Source: Armatimonadaceae bacterium (GTDB lineage: Bacteria > Armatimonadota > Armatimonadia > Armatimonadales > Armatimonadaceae). Taken from it: 45,845 bases of DNA. Of the stretch, positions 8,776 to 17,026 are shown one piece after another. Position 1 is the stretch's first letter, and each line of letters begins with the position of its first letter. Location: positions 1-45,845 of the forward strand of contig JAUJOK010000017.1 of the NCBI GenBank assembly GCA_030447685.1, in the 5' to 3' direction. Both the position numbers and the translations under genes were made by a program. Below the pieces are notes generated by a model. The model ran no database searches, was not told where the DNA came from, and worked only from the letters and a program-made list of their open reading frames with translations.

Positions 8776-9183
8776 CTATTTATGCGTCTGCCTCTGCTGG
8801 CTCTTCGCGATTTTGTTCAGCAGTCTTTGCCCTTCCGTATGACTATGGCAGGGACACGATGCGATTTCGAGGCGAACCCGGCGGTTGCTGAGGCGCTTTC
8901 CAAGAGCGAAACCCCAGCTAACGAAGCTGCCTTCTGTCTGGAATCGCACACCGTGTTCCGCCAGTTGCCGCGCCTGCTTCCAGGCACGTCTGTCTTCTCG
9001 CCGTTGCGGCTTGAAATACTTGCCCATGTTGATCAATGGCTCTTTGCACTCTGGGCAAGGATAATGTTGCACATCTTTGGGCTTGGTGTTGAATTCCCAG
9101 TGGACTCCGTTCCATCGTGATGGCTTTCGAAACTGTTTATGGCAGGAAAAGCAAACCCAATGTTCGTTAGTAAAACGTTTCAT
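8776..9183 (-). CDS. Small zinc-ribbon protein of unknown function
   Basis: 135 residues from ATG 9183. Two cysteine pairs, VCFSCHKQFRKP and YPCPECKEPLINMGKYFK, form a zinc-ribbon-like site in the first 50 residues. A basic RREDRRAWKQARQLAEHGVRF helix follows. The last 40 residues are less regular and may be affected by an indel. The start lies 11 bases after the S4-domain gene stop, so the two are probably co-transcribed. I do not recognise a specific function. Confidence 0.65.
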   Translation of the reverse strand: MKRFTNEHWVCFSCHKQFRKPSRWNGVHWEFNTKPKDVQHYPCPECKEPLINMGKYFKPQRREDRRAWKQARQLAEHGVRFQTEGSFVSWGFALGKRLSNRRVRLEIASCPCHSHTEGQRLLNKIAKSQQRQTHK

Positions 9184-9194
9184 CAAAAATCCCG

Positions 9195-9419
9195 CTACGC
9201 TTCTTCTGCGGCGATGAGACGAATGGGGTCGTGGCCTTCGACGGTGATGATGTCGCCGGGGTGGAGTTTGCGACCGCGCCGATTGTCGTGCTCGTCGTTG
9301 ACCTTAATAGAAGTTTCGGCCAGGTAGAACTTCACCTCGCCGCCGGTCTGTATCAGGCCCGCCACTTTGAGCAGTTGGCCCAGGGTGATATGGTCGCCAC
9401 GCACTTCTATCTCACGCAT
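9195..9419 (-). CDS. S4-domain RNA-binding protein (YaaA/RlbA type)
   Basis: 74 residues, essentially one S4 fold: LGQLLKVAGLIQTGGEVKFYLAETSIKVNDEHDNRRGRKLHPGDIITVEG. The V-N-x-E...RRGRKL..GD pattern is the signature of the small stand-alone S4 proteins, which bind structured RNA. The start ATG follows GAGGAAACA. It sits downstream of the DUF1854 gene and upstream of the zinc-ribbon gene on the minus strand. Confidence 0.82.
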   Translation of the reverse strand: MREIEVRGDHITLGQLLKVAGLIQTGGEVKFYLAETSIKVNDEHDNRRGRKLHPGDIITVEGHDPIRLIAAEEA

Positions 9420-9461
9420 GTTGTTTCCTCGATCCGGGCTGACGGGCTATTCCGTTTGCCC

Positions 9462-9590
9462 CTCTCTCCGTTGAAAGGGGGTGTAACAGCTATACCGATG
9501 CTTCTGCAAAAGCCTGCGGTGGGGCTTTGCAGAATTTTCCGTAGGACGGTTGGCTCCCCTTCCCTCGGAGGGAAGGGGCAGGGGCCGAGA
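9462..9590. repeat. Palindromic repeat R3, compound hairpins
   Basis: Contains a C-rich/G-rich left part (GCCCCTCTCCGTTGAAAGGGG), a hairpin at 9504-9532 (CTGCAAAAGCC...GGGCTTTGCAG), and a palindrome at 9556-9578 with 11-bp arms centred on TCCCTCGGAGGGA. The same centre occurs inside plsC at 42432-42461. It fills most of the gap between the S4 gene and the DUF1854 gene, and may encode part of the DUF1854 C-terminus if that gene is frame-corrected. Confidence 0.7.
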
Positions 9591-9609
9591 GCGGAGGAAC
9601 AGCACCTTG

Positions 9610-10092
9610 TCAAGTTCCGCGCGGCTTAGTTCGTCCAGCGCCTGCGTCCGCTATCTCGAAGCGGTTGCCGTCCACGTCGATAAGAAGGATATGCTGGTCG
9701 CTCAGCCAGACGCAGGATTCGCTCAGGCTCTGCACCACGAAGTCGCGCTCACCTTTGTTGGTGAGCACCCGCCAGTAGGTGACGCCGAACTCAGTGCGGA
9801 TATTGGTGACGGCCTGCACGCGCGCCGTCAGGTAGCGGCGGCGTACCTCCTCCTCGACCACGGGCCGTGATTCTTCGGCAAAGTCCTGAAGGTTCTCGAC
9901 CATGACGATCTCCGCGCCCTTTCCGTTTTGCAGGGACAGGTAACGCCCCGGTCGCGATAGAGGCGACGCCTGATACAGCTTGACGCTCGGATACGAATGG
10001 TCGTCCGCTACCGTCAGGCGCAGGGTTCCCGGCGGGTCATAGAACAGCCGCAGGGCCTGCGGGTCCGCCGTTTCGGTTATTTCCGTCTGCAT
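9610..10092 (-). CDS. DUF1854-family protein, partner of the adjacent ABC exporter
   Basis: 160 residues from ATG 10092 (GAAGGAAC upstream). The family pattern is clear: YPSVKLYQASPLSRPGRYLSLQNGKGAEI, a VEEEVRRRYL helix, FGVTYWRVLTNKGERDF, and ILLIDVDGNRFEI. DUF1854 proteins are found beside ABC exporters with an N-terminal PH-like/zinc-ribbon region, annotated in some genomes as cyanophycin-metabolism-associated. That exporter lies just upstream here. The annotated end looks wrong: a one-base shift near 9645 would give ALDELSRAELDKVLF, a more typical family C-terminus. Biochemical role unknown. Confidence 0.8.
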   Translation of the reverse strand: MQTEITETADPQALRLFYDPPGTLRLTVADDHSYPSVKLYQASPLSRPGRYLSLQNGKGAEIVMVENLQDFAEESRPVVEEEVRRRYLTARVQAVTNIRTEFGVTYWRVLTNKGERDFVVQSLSESCVWLSDQHILLIDVDGNRFEIADAGAGRTKPRGT

Positions 10093-10140
10093 ACATGTTC
10101 CTTCGGGTGCTGGCCCTGTCCCCAATGCACCTTGACAACT

Positions 10141-10265
10141 TAAGGAACGGGCTGTTCCGTGGGCAGCAAGCCTGGCGCTGAAGCGAGGCTCGTGTACTTA
10201 CCCGGCAGCCATCTCCCCCCAGCCCGGTGGCGGGGGCTTTTCTGCGCGAAACAGCCCGTTCCTTA
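10141..10265. repeat. 125-bp element with 16-bp perfect terminal inverted repeats
   Basis: Left end 10141-10156 (TAAGGAACGGGCTGTT) is exactly repeated in inverse at 10250-10265. The interior holds a smaller GC-rich stem (CAGCCCGGTGGCGGGGGC). There is no coding capacity, so it is a MITE-like element or a large hairpin between the exporter and DUF1854 genes. The corrected reading of the exporter's ATPase domain would run into its right end. Confidence 0.7.
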
Positions 10266-10342
10266 TCCAGGACGGGGCAACAGGTCACACCGCCGCCTTT
10301 TGCCTCCGCGATTGCCTGCGAGATGTCTGCCCGCCATACGCG

Positions 10343-11107
10343 TTACGACCAGTTTATAGAAGCTCGCCCTTCTTTTCCATCAGCCTGGCGTGTCGTGCCG
10401 ACCTCGACGCAATGCGATGCCTGGTGTTTCCGTGAGAAACCACCAGGCGGTCGGCGTTTCGCAGCGTGGACAGGCGGTGCGCGATGGCATAGAGCAACGA
10501 GACGCTCCTGCACCAGCATCTGCTGGATGGCAGCGATGGCATAGTCGGGGTGAATCTTCTTCTCGGTCTCCACATCCACTTGAGAGGCCGCCATACGTCC
10601 AGAGTCGGTGCGAAGCCTCGGGGACAGTGCTGTGCAACAGGGGAGTGTCGCCCGCGCGATGGAGACGCGCTGCTTTTCTCCCCCGCTCAGCTTCCCCTCC
10701 CTTCGCCGACCTGCGTATCGTAGCCGTCGAGGCTTGGCGACGATGAAGTCGTGCGCGTGCGCCGCCTTTGCCGCCGTCATGACCTCCTCGAAGCTGGCCT
10801 CCGGGTTGCCATAGGCGATATTCTCCTGGATCGTCCCGTTGAACAGGAACGGCTCCTGAAGCACGATACCGATTATGCCGCCGCAGGTCCTGGAGAAGCG
10901 ATGTCTTTGATGTCCACGCCGTCCACCTTCAGGCTGCCCGCATCGGTTTCGTAGAAGCGGCACAGCAGGTTGATGGTGGTGGACTTGCCCGCGCCGGACT
11001 TGCCGACCAGGCCGATCATCTCGCCCGCCTTGACCTCCAGATTCATGCCCTTGATGACGGGGTTGGATTTGTCGTAGCCGAAGCGGACATTTTCAAAGGC
11101 CTGCTAA
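10343..11107 (-). pseudogene. ABC exporter ATPase domain, multiple frameshifts
   Basis: Minus-strand translation in shifting frames recovers a complete nucleotide-binding domain in order: AFENVRFGYDKSNPVIKGM, Walker A GLVGKSGAGKSTTINLLCRFYE, Q-loop IGIVLQEPFLFNGTIQENIAYG, signature KLSGGEKQRVSIARA, a damaged Walker B region, VDVETEKKI, H-loop AIAHRLSTLRNADRLV, and a tail near HARLMEKKGE. Frame changes occur near 11100, 10910, 10735-10690, 10620, 10530 and 10430. It continues the exporter membrane domain encoded at 11093-12631. If the indels are real, the transporter is inactive; if they are errors, the gene is whole. Confidence 0.8.
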
Positions 11108-12631
11108 TGTCTCGACGTCCACGGAAGAATGTGGAGACGCCTTCATGTCGGGCATTGTTACCGCGCCGGGCTTGTCGTAGGCTTCCGGCTGGGCGTCGAT
11201 CACCTCGAAGACACGCTCGGCACCGGCCATGGCGCGGCTGAACCACTGGTTGACCTGGCCGAACCATTGCAGGGGGCCGTACACCTGCCAGAGCAGAATC
11301 TGCGCCGCCATCAGCGTACCGAAGGTCATCTCGCCGGAGAGCACCAGATAGCCGCCGTAGGTCCAGTTGATCAGCGGCCCCCAGCCGCCGACGAAGTTCA
11401 TCGCCGCCTCGAAGCGGTACCATTTGCGGTCCACCGTAATACCGGCCTGCGCCAGTTCCCGGTTGCGCGTCTCGAACTTCTTCCACTCGCCCTCTTCCTG
11501 CGCGAACGCTTTCACGACACGGATACCGTGCATGGATTCGTTCAGATGCGTGTGGAACCGGCCCCACTTCTGGCCGACCTTGTGGAACAGGATGCTCATC
11601 GGCTTCCACAAAAACACGCCGCCGAACGCGATAATCGGCACCGGAATCAGAATCGCGAGCGCCAGCTTCCACGACAGGATCATGCCGTAAACCAACCCGC
11701 CGACCAGGGTCGCCGTGCCGGTCAGCAGGTACGGAACGCCGTCCACCAGAAAGCCCCACACGCGGTCGGTGTCCTGGGTGACGCGGCTAGTGATCGCGCC
11801 GATCTGCTTCTTGTCGTAGAACGATAGCTGAAGCCGCTCCAGAGCGCGGTAGATGTCCGCCCGCAGGTCCTTCGAGATATTGCCCGACAGGAACGCGACA
11901 TTCCAGCCCTTCACCGCCAGCGACAGCGCGTTGATGGCCTGCGCCGCCAGCATGCCTCCGACCAGCATAAACAGCAGCGGCATCCCCGTTTCCAGCGTCA
12001 CCGGCGTTTTGCTGTTGAGCACCTGGTCCGTGATGGATTTTGTCAGGTACGGCGTCAGGAACGTCGCCGACATGGCCGTAGTCAGCGATGCCAGCACGAC
12101 AATCGCCGCCTTCAGCTTGTACGGCCCCAGGTAGGACATGATCCGCAGAAATACCGCGCCGCGCTTGACACAGGCCGGACAGCGCCCGTCTTTTTCCGGC
12201 AGCAGGCGGCCACATTTGTCGCAGTGCGTCTTTTCGTACTTCAGCTTGATGGCGAGTTCTTCGCCCTTGGCAAGCTGCTCGATACCACGCGCCATCTCCG
12301 AGAAGCGCGCCGCCACCGATGCCGAAAACTCCGCAATCGGCAGTATGCCGCTCGTCGTCTTCAGCTCCAGCCGCGCCCCGCCGACCAGCGGCTCCGTGCG
12401 CGCCGACTTGATGTCGGTCATCGGGACGGACAAAATCTCGACACCCGCCTCGTCATGCACGCTGACCTTCGCCTTCGAGACGCGCACCTCACGCTTGCCG
12501 TAGCGGTGCCCGTCCTCGGCGATCAGGTCGGCCATCTCCTGAATCAGGATCTCCGGCTCACCCACAGGTTCTGCGGGCGTCCGCTTTTCCGCTTCTGCGG
12601 CTTCCTCTTGCTCTTCTTGTACCACTGCCAT
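11093..12631 (-). CDS. ABC exporter, zinc-ribbon and transmembrane half (DUF1854-associated type)
   Basis: 512 residues from ATG 12631, preceded by GGAGGGAG. Order of parts: an acidic head, a PH-like beta domain (about 25-115), a zinc ribbon CDKCGRLLPEKDGRCPAC (about 135-155), and a six-helix ABC exporter membrane domain beginning RIMSYLGPYKLKAAIVVLASL. The coupling region reads YDKKQIGAITSRVTQDTDRVWGFL, and the linker ERVFEVIDAQPE leads to the ATPase domain. The frame breaks just before that domain (11093-11107). The PH-like plus zinc-ribbon head and the downstream DUF1854 gene identify the cyanophycin-associated exporter type; the substrate is unknown. Confidence 0.85.
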   Translation of the reverse strand: MAVVQEEQEEAAEAEKRTPAEPVGEPEILIQEMADLIAEDGHRYGKREVRVSKAKVSVHDEAGVEILSVPMTDIKSARTEPLVGGARLELKTTSGILPIAEFSASVAARFSEMARGIEQLAKGEELAIKLKYEKTHCDKCGRLLPEKDGRCPACVKRGAVFLRIMSYLGPYKLKAAIVVLASLTTAMSATFLTPYLTKSITDQVLNSKTPVTLETGMPLLFMLVGGMLAAQAINALSLAVKGWNVAFLSGNISKDLRADIYRALERLQLSFYDKKQIGAITSRVTQDTDRVWGFLVDGVPYLLTGTATLVGGLVYGMILSWKLALAILIPVPIIAFGGVFLWKPMSILFHKVGQKWGRFHTHLNESMHGIRVVKAFAQEEGEWKKFETRNRELAQAGITVDRKWYRFEAAMNFVGGWGPLINWTYGGYLVLSGEMTFGTLMAAQILLWQVYGPLQWFGQVNQWFSRAMAGAERVFEVIDAQPEAYDKPGAVTMPDMKASPHSSVDVETLAGL

Positions 12632-12697
12632 GTTTCGCATCTCCCTCCGACCTGCCACCCGGCCCGCTCCCAAGGGGAAGGCAGCCCGGCGGCGGTA

Positions 12698-13243
12698 TCA
12701 GGACGTTTTCACGCAACGTTCACAAATCCAGGCAGGACGGTAAGCGTCCGCGCCCGGTATCAGGGTCTCCAGGTCGCGCTCGACAAAGACGCCGCTTTCT
12801 CCGCAGAAATCACATTTGCCCCGCTCTCTGGGCTGCCGCTGACCGAGCGCGCGAAGGGTGTGCATCTCGCGGTCGCGGCGCGGCCCTGTTACCTGGCGCA
12901 TCAGGTTCTTTACCTGCTTGTCCGTCTCGTTCTTCTGCGCCCGCTCGATAATCGCATCGAGTGCCGGGTCTTCCGGGGTGCCGCCGTCTTCGAGGGTGTG
13001 CCAGGCGGCGCGGCGGACGCGCACGTCCGGGTCCTCCAGCATCCGGTACAGCGCCTCCCAGACCGTGTCGATACGCCGCCGCACATGGCACGGGCACAGG
13101 TTTTCCGCCGCCTCGCACCGTTCTTCCGGGTCTTCGCTCTTCGATTTTTCCAGCAGTTCCGCAATCTGCTCGCGGCCTGCCCGCCGCTCGCCCGGCTTAT
13201 AAACCGCTTTCTGGTGCTTGTTCATGCCGAAAGTTTTACGCAT
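12698..13243 (-). CDS. HEAT-repeat protein with C-terminal zinc finger
   Basis: 181 residues. ATG 13243 was chosen because AGGAGGAG precedes it by 9 bases; the frame is open further upstream but not convincing. The middle (about 30-125) forms HEAT-like helical pairs (EDPEERCEAAENLCPCHV, LEDPDVRVRRAAWHTLEDG). The C-terminus holds a CxxC...CxxC finger (CDFCGESGVF...AWICERC), like that at the start of ClpX. A protein-protein or RNA-binding adaptor is plausible. It is upstream of the ABC exporter on the same strand. Confidence 0.78.
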   Translation of the reverse strand: MRKTFGMNKHQKAVYKPGERRAGREQIAELLEKSKSEDPEERCEAAENLCPCHVRRRIDTVWEALYRMLEDPDVRVRRAAWHTLEDGGTPEDPALDAIIERAQKNETDKQVKNLMRQVTGPRRDREMHTLRALGQRQPRERGKCDFCGESGVFVERDLETLIPGADAYRPAWICERCVKTS

Positions 13244-13313
13244 CGGTCTCTGCTCCTCCTGACCCGGAACACGCGTCCCATAGAAAGGACACGTAAATGA
13301 CGTACCTCGTTCC

Positions 13314-13598
13314 TTGTGCGGCAAAATCGCACTCAACAGTATCGCGCCGGAGCGGAACAACGGTAAAGGAAAAAAGAAAAAGCCCTCACCCCCTTCCCCT
13401 CTCCCAATTTTCCGCTTCGCGATCTACAGTGAGCACAACGACGCTATCCGCTCCGGCAGCGGTATTCTCGCCATCCACACCGCCAGCGACGGCGCGCGAA
13501 CTATCCGATTGCAGGGCGGTGCGACCGTGGAGATTGATTTACCGCCCCGGCACACGACTCTGCTGGACAGTCGGACGGGCCGCGCTCTACGGGATTGA
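13314..13598 (+). pseudogene. Possible remnant of a secreted hydrolase C-terminus, joined to repeat sequence
   Basis: The 94-residue frame has a basic, non-conserved head containing a half-copy of the palindromic repeat (SPPSPLPIFR, bases about 13385-13412). It then has a coherent stretch, GILAIHTASDGARTIRLQGGATVEID, that resembles the last beta domain of glycoside hydrolases. Downstream (13560-13700) an overlapping frame continues briefly. No complete gene can be built. The 13244-13701 interval otherwise holds nothing I recognise. Confidence 0.35.
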
Positions 13599-13701
13599 TA
13601 TATGGATACGACCGATCTCGCAACATACGCGCCCGGCGTGAAGACGCCTCTGCTGCGCCGGTACCATCCGGGGTGACGCAATACCGGTTAACGGCGAACC
13701 G

Positions 13702-14796
13702 TCACCGCAGATTCGCCGCCTGAAGCATGCGCCGGATTTTCCGTTGCGGGTAGGGAATGTCTTTTTTATATGTGGCGCGCATATCCGAATAAAACCGGCT
13801 CATGCAGAGGATGAGATCACCATTCCGGTTGACCTCTTCGACGTAGCGCGGGTCCAGCTTCATCCAGCCACGAGCGTGAATATCCTCGATCTTCTCCAGC
13901 AGGAGGGGCAGCGTCTTGTCGAAGTCCATCGGGGCCTCTATTCCGCAGCCGCGCGCCACCCGTTCCCGGGCGTGGGCGGGCAGATGCCGGAAGAGGGCAT
14001 AGAGGTACGCCCCGAGGTTTTCCAGAAACTCGGCGTCGTCATAGTCGGTATGCCGCTGGAGGAAGGCTTTTTCCTGCTCGCTCAGGGTGAAGCTCTTATC
14101 GAGTGCCAGCCCGAAATCGGTGAGATACGGCCTGCCGTCGGTATCAACGAGAATATTGCCAAAGTGGGCATCGAAGTGGATGATCCCTTTTTCCCGCAGG
14201 AAGCCGGTCGTCCGGTACATCTCCCGCAGCACGATTTCCAGCCGGTCCAGGTTCTTCGCCAGCCACGAGTTAAGCACATGAGGGATATGCTCCAGGAAGA
14301 GGATGAGTTCGTATTTCGCGCTTTGCCGATCCGTCATATAGCGGCTGATGTTTTCATCGCTGTTCCAATACCGGACGTACCCGCTGTGCCGTTCCGCGTC
14401 TATTTGGGGATGTGTTCCGGCGAACGGGACGAGGCGGTAGTGATACAGCAGCGGGAAGTTATCGACAGCGCCGTCGAGTACCCAGTTTGTCGTCTTGATA
14501 TGAGTGACAAGCTCACGAAACACGCCGAATCCTGCGGACCCGACGCCGTAGTTGTAAAAAATCGGCAGATCATAAAGATTCGCCGTGGAGAACAGGTTCT
14601 CGTACTCGATGTCTGTTACCGGGATTCGCTTGACAAAGACCTTCGACCGGGCAATCTTCAGGGTGTGCGTCCCGCCCCATCCCCGTATGGGTCCCGATCC
14701 GCCCAGCAGCGAATCAAGCTGTTTGTTATCCACCTGCGCTAATTGACTGCTCAGCGCGAAATATCTGTCTTTCCGCGACGGCGAAGAAAAATCCAT
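13702..14796 (-). CDS. Kinase-fold protein (protein kinase/aminoglycoside phosphotransferase-like)
   Basis: 364 residues from ATG 14796; GTG 14805 is possible but lies too close to the AGGAGG. A Gly-rich loop (LLGGSGPIRGWGGTHTLKIA) and KVFVKRIPV, with the likely ATP-binding Lys, open the N-lobe. The C-lobe has HFDAHFGNIL (the HxDxxxxN catalytic loop, about residue 210) and YLTDFGLALD (Mg-binding DFG). All key residues are present, so it is probably active. Whether it phosphorylates protein or a small molecule cannot be told. It is an orphan gene with no clear operon partner. Confidence 0.82.
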   Translation of the reverse strand: MDFSSPSRKDRYFALSSQLAQVDNKQLDSLLGGSGPIRGWGGTHTLKIARSKVFVKRIPVTDIEYENLFSTANLYDLPIFYNYGVGSAGFGVFRELVTHIKTTNWVLDGAVDNFPLLYHYRLVPFAGTHPQIDAERHSGYVRYWNSDENISRYMTDRQSAKYELILFLEHIPHVLNSWLAKNLDRLEIVLREMYRTTGFLREKGIIHFDAHFGNILVDTDGRPYLTDFGLALDKSFTLSEQEKAFLQRHTDYDDAEFLENLGAYLYALFRHLPAHARERVARGCGIEAPMDFDKTLPLLLEKIEDIHARGWMKLDPRYVEEVNRNGDLILCMSRFYSDMRATYKKDIPYPQRKIRRMLQAANLR

Positions 14797-14911
14797 AATT
14801 GGCACAATCCTCCTGCTGGCTTACCCGCCCCGCAAGGCGCTCAGCGGATGCTCCGCACCTTCTGTAAGAAAGATACCTTTGGGCGCGTCCTGGATAGTAA
14901 CTCGCCCTTTT

Positions 14912-16924
14912 TCAGTTGGGGAATGTGCGGAACAGTTCGAGGCGCATGAAGGTGCCGAAAATGCTCCAGAAGGAGCCGGTGACAAAGTCGCCCAGGATGA
15001 TGCCCAGGAAGAAGGGCAGCGCGCTGAGATACAGGCGCATGCCGCCATAGCGCAGGAACGACGCTGTGATGATCCAGGCGACGAACATATCGCACCAGAA
15101 AAGCTCGTTCGCCCAGGAGACGTTCAGCACATAGGCGGCGGGAGACAGCGGAAAGCCGACGAAGCGCGCCCGCACTGCCGCAAGCAGGGCCGTTATCCCC
15201 GCCCCCGCCGCCATGCCGCCGTACACCTGCCGCTCCGGCAGCTTCGGGTTGTCCAGCCAGCCGTCCAGGCGTCCCCAGGGAGAGTTGCCCATGTTGATGC
15301 GATAGCGGTTGATGTTGCCGGTGGCCGCGCCGTTGACATAGTAAAGCTGCAAGTCCCACAGCAGCGCGGCGATGATGGCGACGGCAGCCGCCAGCAGCAT
15401 CACCCCGACCAGAGGGCGCAGCCCTCCTCCCGCGCGCTTCATTCCAACAAAGTTCTGAAGCATCTGGGGCATCGGCGCGGCGCGGTAGTCCAGGTTGAAC
15501 CAGGTCAGCATGCCCATGTGCGCCAAATCTACCCGCGATAAAGCCCGTGTTCCGGTCAGGCCCGGCAGGATGCTTTGCGGGTCCACCCAGGCCAGCAGTG
15601 GCGAGAGCACCGCCGTTTCCGCCAGCAGTCGCGACAGCGCAACCATGATAAGCACATAGATGCCCAGGAACGCGAACGGCAGCCACCACGACGCCCCGGA
15701 GGACCAGACGAAGGCGCAGAGAATGAAGAAACCGGTCAGGAAGCCGACCAAGGCCATGCGTGGACTCATCGCCTCGGTTTTGTCTTCAGGGGACTGAATG
15801 TTGTTCCAGGCGCGCTCCCAATAGGCGCGGAAATAGCGCCGCCCCGTCCACAGCGCGGTTAAACTCACCGCCAGCCACGCGCCCCACGCCTGATAGCCGG
15901 TAAACGGAAACTGCGCCGCCTGATCGCCGTACAGGTTCACGTCGGCGTCGCGCCAGTTGAACAGCACACCCACCAGGTTCATCGATTTTTTTAACAGATA
16001 AAAGAACCAGAGCGAGAACAGCACGTCCGTATTGACCAGATAGCCAAAGCCGACGGCGGACGGGTGCAGCAGATAGGTGATCGACCCCAGCCCCGTCCAC
16101 GGGTACGAAAGGTTCGGCACCAGGTCCTTCATCTTGTTTATCGGCAACGCGGGAAGGCTGGGGTACATGCTGTTCAGCGTGTTCAGGGTATGCAGAGCGC
16201 AGGGAAGCACGAAACCGAGCCAGAACAGCCTTTTGCGGTACAGCGCGCCGTCGTCGCGGGTCATCTCCAGCGGCAGCGCAATGACCGGGAATGGCAGATG
16301 CTCCTCGTCCTCCCAGCGCCGCCGCAGCAGGGCCGCCAGGCACATCGTCGTCCAGATAAGAACGAGGAAAAATAGCCCCCAGGCGATCAGCGGGTACGCC
16401 CACGCCGCCATTACCTCGGGCTGGAAGAAAGTGGAGCGCCCCTCGTAAAAACCCTTCAATATCTCCCGGTCGCGCGGTCCGATGTGGCCCGGCAGCAGCG
16501 GCCACCAGTCACTCCAGGCATTACTGGGGCTGGCGTACCAGAAAGCATTAACCAGAAACGGCGTAAAGAAGCCCAGATTGCCGATACCCGCCACCACACT
16601 CGACATCGACAGCATGGCGTACAGCGCCATCAGCTCCGGCTGGTTCATAGCCGCCCGCGCCCCGAACCAGCGGCGCACGCCCCCATTCAGCAGCGTGATG
16701 AGGAAAAGAAGAAAGGCGACCCCCATGAAGAAGGTAGAGATAGTTATCTCGGTGACACCCGTCTTCATTTCGGAGTGGGCGATCCACCCGCAGTTGACCA
16801 CGATCAAGGGCAGACCGGCACAGATCGGATACAGCCAGCGTATGCGCCGCGCCTCCCCGACCGCTGCCGACGCCGCCTCATCCTCGGCTGGGTCGTCAGT
16901 GACCACGTTCGTTCGTTGATACAT
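14912..16924 (-). CDS. Large polytopic membrane protein, DUF6785/DUF6784 (OPT-like) type
   Basis: 670 residues with about 14 hydrophobic segments; the first is LYPICAGLPLIVVNCGWIAH after a charged head. The repeated pattern of long helices, NQPELMALYAMLSMSSVVAGIGN and LPFPVIALPLEMT resembles DUF6785 proteins, which are common in Armatimonadota and Planctomycetota and distantly like oligopeptide transporters. Transport is therefore plausible but unproven. ATG 16924 has no obvious ribosome site. A hairpin (16975-17011) separates it from the upstream HAS-barrel gene. Confidence 0.8.
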   Translation of the reverse strand: MYQRTNVVTDDPAEDEAASAAVGEARRIRWLYPICAGLPLIVVNCGWIAHSEMKTGVTEITISTFFMGVAFLLFLITLLNGGVRRWFGARAAMNQPELMALYAMLSMSSVVAGIGNLGFFTPFLVNAFWYASPSNAWSDWWPLLPGHIGPRDREILKGFYEGRSTFFQPEVMAAWAYPLIAWGLFFLVLIWTTMCLAALLRRRWEDEEHLPFPVIALPLEMTRDDGALYRKRLFWLGFVLPCALHTLNTLNSMYPSLPALPINKMKDLVPNLSYPWTGLGSITYLLHPSAVGFGYLVNTDVLFSLWFFYLLKKSMNLVGVLFNWRDADVNLYGDQAAQFPFTGYQAWGAWLAVSLTALWTGRRYFRAYWERAWNNIQSPEDKTEAMSPRMALVGFLTGFFILCAFVWSSGASWWLPFAFLGIYVLIMVALSRLLAETAVLSPLLAWVDPQSILPGLTGTRALSRVDLAHMGMLTWFNLDYRAAPMPQMLQNFVGMKRAGGGLRPLVGVMLLAAAVAIIAALLWDLQLYYVNGAATGNINRYRINMGNSPWGRLDGWLDNPKLPERQVYGGMAAGAGITALLAAVRARFVGFPLSPAAYVLNVSWANELFWCDMFVAWIITASFLRYGGMRLYLSALPFFLGIILGDFVTGSFWSIFGTFMRLELFRTFPN

Positions 16925-16974
16925 CGTCGTTGAAAAGCAGATTACCCCGAACCGGGCAGTGAAGTCACTGGAAT

Positions 16975-17011
16975 AGCCCCTGTTTCCCTCTGTAATGGGG
17001 AAACGGGGGCT
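16975..17011 (-). terminator. Hairpin downstream of the HAS-barrel gene
   Basis: AGCCCCTGTTTCCC pairs with GGGGAAACGGGGGCT across an 8-base loop. It follows the HAS-barrel stop on the minus strand. No T tract follows, so it may be a processing or attenuation hairpin, or a repeat-family member. Confidence 0.45.
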
Positions 17012-17026
17012 GACAGGGGAACAAGA

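Noticed and set aside
12224-13300. 358-residue plus-strand ORF
   Set aside because: Antisense to the ABC exporter head and the HEAT-repeat gene, both supported by motifs and ribosome sites.
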